This document shows, piece after piece, positions 56,061-64,000 of a DNA stretch of 64,000 nucleotides. The notes under the pieces were generated by a model that did no database searches, was not told where the DNA came from, and worked only from the letters and a program-made list of their open reading frames with translations. Source of the DNA: Haematobia irritans (taxonomy: Eukaryota; Arthropoda; Insecta; Diptera; Muscidae); NCBI RefSeq assembly GCF_050003625.1, contig NC_134398.1, positions 99,985,479-100,049,478 on the forward strand, read 5' to 3'. A program made the position numbers and the translations under genes. Position 1 is the stretch's first letter. Each line of letters begins with the position of its first letter.

Positions 56061-57564
56061 ATATGCTGGCAATTTGAAATAATTACTATCGAGGAACTTG
56101 CTGGCTTGTGTGTTAGAATAGATTCCAGCAAGAGGAAATCACAAAATATCAAACTGATGACGGGATGTAAATTGATGTAATGCACATTTTCATCCAGAAG
56201 TTCTTGATATAGGAATTGTTGTACTTTGTTTTAATTGGTTGCACTTTGTAAGTTTTCTGAAAACTTTTCTTTGTTGTTTCCTTCATCGGTTTTTCATCGG
56301 CCAACATCTTCCAAGAATATACCATTCAATGATTTTAGTTTTCTGCAAAACAATCGAGTTTTGTGATTTCCATTATGTTTTCATTTCACTTTTTATTTTG
56401 ACTTACCAATTTGTATTTCTTCCAACTGACCACGTACTTCGTGATTTCCTCAAGAACGTTGGTGTTACAAAATTGTTGTTATTAAAATACTGGCAATTTT
56501 CAGGAACTTGATGACCAGATAATTGGAATAAATTTCCAGCAATTTCAATTCACAAAATAACAAATTAAACGGATGATGCACATTTTCATCCAGAAGTTCT
56601 TGATATAGGAATTGTTGCACTTTGTTTTAGTTGGTTGCACTTTGTAAGTTTTCTGAAAACTTTTCTTTGTTGTTTCCTTCATCGGTTTTTTATCGGCCAA
56701 CATCTTCCAAGAATATACCATTCAATGATTTTAGTTTTCTGCAAAACAATCGAGTTTTGTGATTTCCATTATGTTTTCATTTCACTTTTTATTTTGACTT
56801 ACCAATTTGTATTTCTTCCAACTGACCAGGTACTTCGTGATTTCCTCAAGAACGTTGGTATTACAAAATTGTTGTTATTAAAATACTGGCAATTTTCAGG
56901 AACTTGATGGCCAGATAATTGGAATAAATTTCCAGCAATTTCAATTCACAAAATAACAAATTAAACCGATGATGCGATATAAATTAAACTATCGATGTGA
57001 TGCGAATTATCATCCAGTAGTTGTTGATATGGAAAAGCATAAATACCAAGTTTTTTGGTTGCACTTTGATTTATGGAAACTTTCTCTTCTCGATAAGCCA
57101 CTACCATTTTTCATCGGCCAGCCTCTTAATGTGTCCAAGAATCAGCATCCAAATATTTTAGTTGTCTGCAAAGAGATTTGAGTTTAGTGACTTCCTTCAA
57201 GTTTTCATTTCGTGTTTTAGTTTTACTTACCAATTATTATAAGCAATTTCAATTGATTATTAAAAAATTTCCACATTTTTGTATTTCTTCCACGAACTTT
57301 GTTGTCCAAAGTAGTATTGAAAACCATGTGGTTTTTTCGTTGCATTTCAGGGTAGTGTTTTGTCAAAGTTTTCTCCAATTATCTTCAACACATTTTCAAA
57401 GTTTTCGTCAACATTTTGCCAAATTGGTTGTAATTCGCAAACAATTTGAAGATGAATTGAAGATGAGCTTATTCAAGTCAAGTTGAATTTATGTTGAAAA
57501 TGATATTTACCCTCAAACTGAAGAGGTGTTGCATTTGAAAAACGCTCATCCTGTGTTTATTGGG
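56061..57564 (-). repeat. Family E element, inverted, diverged copy 3
   Basis: Reverse orientation; ends CATCCTGTGTTTATTGGG at 57564 as in the family E terminus. Matches include CATTTTCATCCAGAAG and GTGTTTTGTCAAAGTTTTCT. The other terminus is lost. Confidence 0.75.
56182..56973 (+). repeat. 396-bp tandem duplication within family E copy 3
   Basis: 56182-56577 is repeated at 56578-56973 with very few changes (for example TTTCATCGG versus TTTTATCGG), so each half gives the same 90-codon frame (MHFVSFLKTFLCC...). High identity points to a recent local duplication of an old element. Confidence 0.88.
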
Positions 57565-57819
57565 ATATACCAGGAATTTTTTTTATTATTTTCTTCCATT
57601 TTTTCAGTAAAAAATGGTTTCACCCATAAATCTTCGTACAATTTCATTGTTTGTTTATGCTTCTTCTTATTTTTTCATGTTGTCATCACATTTGTTCGTG
57701 CAGTGTAATTGCAAAACTTGAACGAACACACAAAAAATAGACGAACCTCTGTCGGAGTGTTTATCCGACCGTCTAAGGTCCGCTTTACGCAGGTTAATTT
57801 TTTTATGAACGGTTCAAAA

Positions 57820-58376
57820 ATTACCTGGCAACACTGGAGTACAAACTATAATTGTTGCCGTACCTTTAAGTACACGATTTACCAACCATATCATAGATGC
57901 TCAGCTGATTGCTCACGTTGTTTCCAAATGCGATTTTGTTTACTATTCGGTTATCGTAAAAAAACGTTAAGGAATTTAACAATTCTGACTTGGAACATAA
58001 ATGCTTTCCTCATTGAATAATTTTATGAGAAATTATACCTGGTATAAAATCGTGCGTGCTAATTTCAACTTGAATCAATTAAGAAAGACGCTTACTTCTA
58101 ACGTGATTCGTGGAAGTGGAACTTGTGAAGTGAGAAATATAATAGATTATCCCAATTCATTTATATATTTATTGTCAAAAATGACGTCCAATGCCTTAAT
58201 GCGCCATGCTCAAACCCAACACGCCTCTTGTAAGGAAGAGGGAAATATCATATTGTGCAAATCAAATATTTTTACACAAAACGAAGACTGCGTTGGTGTG
58301 GATGCAGAGGAAGAAAGCAACCAATGTGTATGGTTTTATGAAGTTAAAGAGAAACAACCTGCAGTGGTGAATAAGG
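57820..58376 (+). CDS. Candidate first exon of an unidentified cellular gene
   Basis: Upstream of the ATG at 58001 are ACCTGGCAACACTGG and CAGCTGATTGCTCACGTTG, of the kind common in fly promoter regions. The frame 58001-58376 encodes an Arg/Asn/Lys-rich start with few acids (LNNFMRNYTWYKIVRANFN), which could be a mitochondrial presequence, then an acidic, Cys-containing stretch (NEDCVGVDAEEESNQCVWF). It runs into AATAAG/GTAAGT at 58376, a strong donor, with a stop shortly after in the intron. The frame shows no link to a repeat here. No downstream exon was found before the retrotransposon at 59.8 kb, and I do not recognise the family. It could be a gene fragment. Confidence 0.4.
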
Positions 58377-58393
58377 TAAGTTTTTACAATTGA

Positions 58394-59364
58394 TTCCGCC
58401 AACTAGTTTATGGTGCCTTTTTGTGCTATTTATTTTTTTGATAATCTTAGCAATTTTCTATGCAACTCATAAAATGCACCCATAAATACTTCGAAAACTG
58501 AAAGCTAGAATAAGTTCTTTTTTAATTGTCACCAGTTTGAAGTGTTGATATAACGTACGCTATTAAACTCAGATAGTGGAAAATAATCATTCATTACCAA
58601 AAATTAAAGGAAATAGCAGAGCATGCAAGGGAAAATAAATCCGTATATGAATATTCGTTTTAACGCCGCCTATATGTGAAAAAATTAGTTGTATACGAAC
58701 ACAAACATTTTTTTGCGATATAATCGTCCATAGAAATTGGGCAAACAGGAAGATATAGAAAAGCCAAATGTTAACCAAATTTAGAATGAAATGATAGCTT
58801 TCGATTGGTATAAAAATCTTTTGCCAGAAATCGTACGAATCGCAGTAATGTTGCATATATGAAACAGAGAGAAATGTTTCCACAGTGGTCAAATGGAAAA
58901 AGATGCTGTTCCAGATGTGTTCTAGAAATTCTAGAAATAAAAAAAAACAAAAATACAATAAAGTCGATATTTTTCTAAAGAAAGATAGATCTTTTAGACC
59001 ACTATCCGATGGAAAAACGGTGGTTGGAGGACACATACTAACTTCACGTACCAAATTGGAAAATTTATACAAAATCCTTGTTTGTCACTACAATATCAAA
59101 CTGCTGAATATTAAATACTAAAAAGTATGTTACTACTATTTAGGAAATTATTGTAATTTTATTTTATTACGATATATTGGTATTACTCAATTATGTATGA
59201 AACAAGAGTAGTAATCAATTCCTAATTTTTTATATTTATATATCAAATTGTTTTTGTAACGTAGTCTACATATAGTAGTAATATATACTTAGTATTAAGG
59301 TGTAATTATATGTCAAGTTTTTTGCAGTCCTTGATTGTAGTCCTAATTATTGTTATAATTTTTT
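58394..59364. other. No gene recognised; possible intron
   Basis: AT-rich. 59030-59065 (ACTTCACGTACCAAATT) is a scrap of the muscoid 153-bp repeat. The longest minus-strand frame (161 codons, 58587-59072) is hydrophobic and AT-driven and is not supported. Confidence 0.5.
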
Positions 59365-59839
59365 TTAAGTAAATTTAATGTAATTTTTTATTTTGATTAT
59401 CCCTGTAACCGTATATGGCCATTTCGGCTTGGTTGTAAAATGAGTTAAATAAATAAATAAAAAAATATCGGCCAAACGGGCGCCGCGATCTCGGTGGCAC
59501 ACCTTCATCCGATGGTCCAAATTTTCGATGACGCTGAGGCATAATGGAAGTTCTATGCCGTTAATGTGCCGAATTATCTCATCCTTTAGCTCTTGAATTG
59601 TTGCTGGCTTATCGACGTACACCTTTTCTTTCAAATAAACCCAAAGAAAAAAGTCCAACGGTATCAAATCACATGATCTTGGCGGCCAATTGACATCGCC
59701 ATTACGTGTCATTGAATTTGTTGCGCAAAAAAAACATTGTTTCGTTGCGCAAAAAAACCATTGTTTCGTTTCGTGTTGTAAGTGGCACCGTCCTGCTGAA
59801 ACCACATATCGTCCACATCCATATCTTCCAATTCGGGCC
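59365..59839 (-). pseudogene. Rosa-type mariner transposase remnant
   Basis: The minus strand contains MWFQQDGATY, then NWPPRSCDLIPLDFFLW and KEKVYVDKPATIQELKDEI, the same motifs as the 4227-4940 transposase but clearly a different, older sequence. A short duplicated GCGCAAAAAAACCATTG segment interrupts the catalytic region. The 5' half ends abruptly at 59839 where the BEL/Pao element starts. Confidence 0.85.
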
Positions 59840-60211
59840 TGTCACTGATCTGTCTTCATTTTATTATGATCTTTATGTTTGTTTATCTAATTCAATTTTT
59901 TTTCTATGTCATGCGCCTACCTAATGTAAATTTGAGTGTTATTGGTCATTTGCTTCATCTTCATTTGGTTGTCTCGAATATGTACACACTCACTCAAATA
60001 CTCATCTCGGTGTTTTGCCCTACCAGTTAGAACCGTTACTTGATTTTACATAGAAAGCGAAACTTCTTGAATTTTAGTTTTGTCTTTTTGAATCACTTTG
60101 CAAGGAGAACACTGCGGTGAGTAGTTGTGTGTGATCAAAGGTTTTTCTTCATGATTAATACTTGTGTTTTATAGAAATAAATTCTATCTTTTCATCTGTT
60201 TAATAAATACA
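59840..60211 (+). repeat. Probable BEL/Pao 5' LTR
   Basis: Begins TGTCACTGATC exactly at the break in the mariner remnant and could end AATAAATACA (60202-60211), giving 372 bp with TGT...ACA ends and AATAAA near the 3' edge. The second LTR is outside the window, so the 3' boundary and target duplication are unproven. A GCG/GTGAGT and TTTTATAG pair (60116, 60174) could be a splice donor and acceptor. Confidence 0.5.
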
Positions 60212-60378
60212 TTCAACGGAATTGTGGAAATTGTTTTACTTGAAACATTTTGAGGAATTAAATTCGCCCCTTGCAAAGCACCGTCGTAGTCAGCGACATT
60301 TCTTTATTTCGCAAGTTTATGGGATCCGTCTTTGCCTAAGCTGCCGCGAATCTACAGTTTCAAGTAAAATCAGAGGTT

Positions 60379-63198
60379 ATGTCAATTCAAAGATCACCAC
60401 CTGTAAGAAGAAGCCCTAGGATACATGGAATGAATTTACAAGGAAACATGTCCTCGCCAGCGAACGTGGAACAAGCCAATTTGCCATCCGGAAAGATTGT
60501 CTCACAAAACACTAATGTTGATAGCGGTATTTTGCAGCTGTCGGACATTTCCGAAGCAAATCAAATGGTACAAACAACGACCGATAATGTCTTGCCTTCT
60601 TCACAGAATTTATTACTTAGTACAACAGCAACCACCACCGTCGCTGCTCCGACTACATTATCATACTCAACAGCTACATGCAGTCAACCTCCATTACTAA
60701 ACGCTCCAGTATCGCAGCCGCCGCCACCAGTCAGTCAAGGTAATAGTGTTCAGTTTCAGCATCTGCAGGAACAAATAGACTTTCTCCAGGCGCAATTGTC
60801 AAAGGCACAAACTGAGTTAAGGTCAGCATTAAATCAAACAGCACGATCGGCATCAGAAATTCCTACGCTGCAATCACCAAATATGGCACCAAGGGTAACA
60901 GATACAAGTAGTTTTAATGCAATGGCAAATGCCAACACGGCCACTGCTGCTACCGTTAGTGGCTTGTACTCCAATCTGTCATCTGCCAACCTGGGAATAA
61001 ACACGAACAATCAAAACATGGTAATGCATAGAAAAATATATGATCTGCCTGAATTTGATGGTTCTGTAGAAGAGTGGCCAATGTTTTCTGCTGCCTTTGA
61101 ACAGACAACTGCTGTATATCAGTATAGTGATTTTGAAAATTGTCTTAGATTACAAAAAGCTTTGAAAGGATATGCGAAAGAGTGCGTAAAGTCCTTACTA
61201 ATTCATCCCGAAAATGTTCCTGTGGTCATCGAACAACTTAAAGTCCAGTTTGGTCAACCAGAAATGCTGATTCGCTGCCAAATACAAAGACTGAAAGAAA
61301 TTCAACCTATTGGGGAAAATGGTGTAGAAAAGCTTGTCAATTTTTCTATAAACGTGCAAAACCTTACCGCCTTTCTACAAACGGCTCATGGACAGCAGCA
61401 TATGTCGAATCCTACACTGATAGATGAGTTGGTCTCCAAAGTCCCGTTGAGCAAACGAATGGAATGGGCTCGATACGCATCGGTAATCAAACCTTACCCA
61501 ACTATACTGGATTTTAATAAATGGCTGAAAAGTGTAGCAGATCTAGTGCGAATGGTGTATAACACTCATGCAGCCCGGCCTATCCCGGAAGGTAAGCGGA
61601 AAATTGTTCTTCATACCGTTAATGACCAAAGAAAGCTAGAGTGTTTATTGTGTAAGGCATCCCATAGGATTTACGAATGTAAACGTTTTTTATCAATGAA
61701 TATTTCTAATCGATGGGATGAAGTTAAAAAGCTGAAGTTGTGTTTTTCTTGTTTGGATAGTGGTCACACCAGTCGCAGCTGCCGTCGACGTAAACTATGC
61801 CCTATCGACGGCTGCCAAAGAAAGCACAATAAACTTTTACATTTCCAAGAAGTGAGTATTGAAGAGAAGAGGCAAACGGCTATGACCTCAAACGTTGCCA
61901 ATGATGACTCCACCCAAGCCGAAGCTGTTCTTAGTTGTGTTAAAAGTGTCGGAAAAGATGTACTCTTGTTCAGGGTTGTACCAATTGTATTGTATGGCCC
62001 AAATAAACGAGTTGAAACCTATGCGTTGTTCGACGAGGGTTCATCAGTCACGATGATGGACAGTTCTTTGGTTAAAGAACTGGGTGTCCAATCACGAAAC
62101 AGTAAACTCAATCTTCAATGGTATGCTGGAAATTCCTCCCATGAAAATGCATCGGTTGTTAATCTTCACGTGAGTGGAATTGGTAAGCAAAGGAAATATG
62201 GTCTTAAAAATGTGTATGGTGTGGCCAACTTAAAATTACCTACACAAAGCTTTAATATGGATCTAAGACATACAAATTTGCCGATCAAAACTTATTCTGG
62301 TGTTGTTCCCAAGGTACTCATAGGGTTAGATCATTGCCATCTTGGACTTCCTGATGAAATCGTGCCATTGGATGAAAATGGTCCATACGCCGCAAATACC
62401 CCTCTTGGTTGGATTGTATTTGGGAAAATGAATGGCAACTCGATAAATAATAATCTATGTTTGATGTCCGTTCAAGTAGAAGACAATATCCATGATTTGT
62501 TGGCAGATTATTTTGAAAATGAAAATTTTGGCGTAAAGGTGTTGCCAGTCATGGAGTCCAAAGACGACGTTCGGGCTAAAGATATATTGGAAAACACAAT
62601 TAAAGTTGATGGGCGTTTTCAGGCAAAACTTCTGTGGAAAGGTGAAAACATATCTCTACCCGATAGTTATAACATGGCTCTAAACAGATTGAGAAACATT
62701 GAGAGAAAAATGGATAAGGATATAGAATTTGGTGGTGCGTATAAGGAAATTATAAATAGCTATATTTGTAAAGGGTATGTACGAAAATTGTCGCATCCAG
62801 AAATTGTTGCCGATCACCCAAGAAAATGGTACTTGCCCCACTTTGGCGTTGCCAACCCAAATAAACCGGGAAAATTACGCATAGTTTTTGATGCAGCAGC
62901 AACTGTTGAAGGGGTGTCATTAAATTCCCAGTTGTTAAAAGGGCCTCAACAATATAGACCGTTGCCTGCTGTTTTGTTTAATTTTCGTATTGGAGCTGTT
63001 GGTGTGTGCGGGGACATCCGGGAGATGTTCCACCAAATACTAGTTGCGCCAGAGGACAGAGCCTCTCAACGCTTTCTCTGGAGGAACCAAAAATACGATT
63101 TACCGCAAGTTTTTGAGATGATGGTGATGACTTTCGGTGCAGCTTGCTCCCCTTGTGTGGCTCAATATGTGAAGGGAAAAAAATGCCTTACAATATAA
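60379..63198 (+). CDS. BEL/Pao Gag-Pol, first frame
   Basis: 939 codons. A Ser/Thr/Pro/Gln-rich start with a short coiled coil (about 128-155) is followed by the Gag domain typical of Pao elements (YDLPEFDGSVEEWPMF at about 217). There are two Cys/His motifs (CLLCKASHRIYEC near 421; CFSCLDSGHTSRSC near 454, a CCHC knuckle). The protease carries ALFDEGSSVTMM near 549, a DEG in place of DTG that is common in this group. The RT starts at about 815 (WYLPHFGVANPNKPGKLRIV, VCGDIREMFHQI). The frame ends in an A-rich run at about 63178-63184, after which pol goes on one frame over. Element-encoded; it forms particles and reverse-transcribes the RNA. Confidence 0.93.
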   Translation: MSIQRSPPVRRSPRIHGMNLQGNMSSPANVEQANLPSGKIVSQNTNVDSGILQLSDISEANQMVQTTTDNVLPSSQNLLLSTTATTTVAAPTTLSYSTATCSQPPLLNAPVSQPPPPVSQGNSVQFQHLQEQIDFLQAQLSKAQTELRSALNQTARSASEIPTLQSPNMAPRVTDTSSFNAMANANTATAATVSGLYSNLSSANLGINTNNQNMVMHRKIYDLPEFDGSVEEWPMFSAAFEQTTAVYQYSDFENCLRLQKALKGYAKECVKSLLIHPENVPVVIEQLKVQFGQPEMLIRCQIQRLKEIQPIGENGVEKLVNFSINVQNLTAFLQTAHGQQHMSNPTLIDELVSKVPLSKRMEWARYASVIKPYPTILDFNKWLKSVADLVRMVYNTHAARPIPEGKRKIVLHTVNDQRKLECLLCKASHRIYECKRFLSMNISNRWDEVKKLKLCFSCLDSGHTSRSCRRRKLCPIDGCQRKHNKLLHFQEVSIEEKRQTAMTSNVANDDSTQAEAVLSCVKSVGKDVLLFRVVPIVLYGPNKRVETYALFDEGSSVTMMDSSLVKELGVQSRNSKLNLQWYAGNSSHENASVVNLHVSGIGKQRKYGLKNVYGVANLKLPTQSFNMDLRHTNLPIKTYSGVVPKVLIGLDHCHLGLPDEIVPLDENGPYAANTPLGWIVFGKMNGNSINNNLCLMSVQVEDNIHDLLADYFENENFGVKVLPVMESKDDVRAKDILENTIKVDGRFQAKLLWKGENISLPDSYNMALNRLRNIERKMDKDIEFGGAYKEIINSYICKGYVRKLSHPEIVADHPRKWYLPHFGVANPNKPGKLRIVFDAAATVEGVSLNSQLLKGPQQYRPLPAVLFNFRIGAVGVCGDIREMFHQILVAPEDRASQRFLWRNQKYDLPQVFEMMVMTFGAACSPCVAQYVKGKKCLTI

Positions 63199-64000
63199 AG
63201 AGAAATACCCTCGAGCAGTAAAGTCAATTTTAGATCATCATTATGTAGATGACTTTGTCGATAGTTTTGCATCATCAGAAAAGGCTATTGAAATATCGAA
63301 ACAAGTTTGTGAAATACATGCGCACGCTGGTTTTGAACTTCGTAATTTTTCATCAAATTCTCCCGAAGTTGTTTTGGCTCTGAGTGGAAAACTGGGCGAA
63401 CCAGTTAATTTTAATACAGGACCTGAAGAATTTCAATCTGAGAAAGTGCTGGGTATGTATTGGCAACCGAAAGATGACACCTTTAAATTTCGAATAAAAT
63501 GTCATAAGGTAAACACAGATGTATTGGAAGGTCGACGGTGGCCAACAAAACGAGAGCTATTAAGTGTAGTGATGTCGATATTTGACCCATTGGGCTTTTT
63601 AAGCAATTTTTTAATATCGGCAAAGTTGTTGATGCGAGAGGTTTGGAGGCATGACATACGTTGGGACGAAACTATACCCGAACTTTTGGTGGCAACATGG
63701 AACAGCTGGAGGGAAGATTTACAAAATGTTAAAGTGGTCAGTATACCCAGATGTTATTTCAAAACAAATACTCCGCTCCAACTTGAATTGCATGTCTTCG
63801 TCGACGCCAGCGAGAATGCTTTCGGCGCTGTCTCATACTGGAGATCGATATCGGCTGATGGGAATATTTCAGTATCGTTTGTTGCCGCTAAAACGAAATG
63901 TGCACCTTTAAAAGTCATGACAATACCTCGATTAGAGCTCCAGGCAGCCGTGATGGGAACCCGGTTGTTAGATACTATAATGCAAGAACATGCCTTGAAA
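63191..64000 (+). pseudogene. BEL/Pao Pol continuation: RT palm, RNase H (runs off window)
   Basis: Open from 63191 to the window end. The RT active site HHYVDDFVDS is at 63236-63265. LNVVM-type and FDPLGFLSNFLI motifs of the Pao pol linker follow, and the RNase H begins with HVFVDASENAFGAV near 63790. It is in a different frame from the first part: a one-base length change in the A-run at about 63178 is the likely cause, either a real mutation, sequence error or, less likely, programmed shifting. Integrase and 3' LTR must lie beyond 64000. Confidence 0.9.

Noticed and set aside
56239..56907. Two identical 90-codon frames as duplicated genes
   Set aside because: They result from the 396-bp tandem duplication inside a decayed family E copy; no counterpart frame is intact in the other copies.

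Overview
The window looks like repeat-rich nuclear DNA of a higher fly, probably a calyptrate or muscid. It is very AT-rich, has almost no long cellular reading frames, and is packed with dipteran transposons: a DD41D (rosa-type) mariner, hAT, gypsy, BEL/Pao, a non-LTR element with RNase H, many TA-flanked MITEs, and the roughly 28-bp 'ATTTCTATAGAAAATTTTG' minisatellite. The species cannot be fixed from the sequence alone. Boundaries below were read by eye from terminal repeats, target-site duplications (TSDs) and, in several cases, an empty site elsewhere in the window.

Layout. 1-7 kb: a TA-MITE end, two oppositely oriented relatives of one 153-bp-period element (one split by a rosa mariner), and a hAT MITE. 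7-16.6 kb: a mosaic of TA-flanked MITEs carrying tRNA-like modules. 17.0-23.6 kb: one 6.6-kb transposon-like unit with about 2.1-kb inverted arms, each carrying an array of exon-like modules with splice signals; two other MITEs are nested in it. 24-33.3 kb: decayed repeats, a 171-bp tandem array, TA and TTA MITEs, a second hAT MITE, family E and a foldback. 33.6-40.1 kb: a satellite-like array containing a 3.7-kb non-LTR retrotransposon whose 1196-codon EN-RT-RNase H frame is intact and which is flanked by a 732-bp direct duplication. 40.6-42.7 kb: a possible degenerate cellular gene interrupted by a 1.3-kb hAT element. 43.5-48.5 kb: a complete but inactivated gypsy element on the minus strand (169-bp LTRs, 4-bp TSD) with a MITE in its RT. 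48.7-57.6 kb: three copies of an ~0.78-kb TA MITE (family F), TTA/TAA MITEs, an inverted-repeat hairpin and two more family E copies. 57.8-58.4 kb: a possible first exon of a cellular gene. 59.4-64 kb: a rosa-type remnant cut by a BEL/Pao retrotransposon that runs off the right edge.

Most reading frames of about 60-110 codons in this sequence are chance frames in AT-rich repeats and are not annotated. The only frames with recognisable products belong to mobile elements. Two stretches look cellular but could not be identified. The features that most deserve follow-up are the 732-bp duplication around the non-LTR element and the exon-module arrays in the 6.6-kb palindromic unit.
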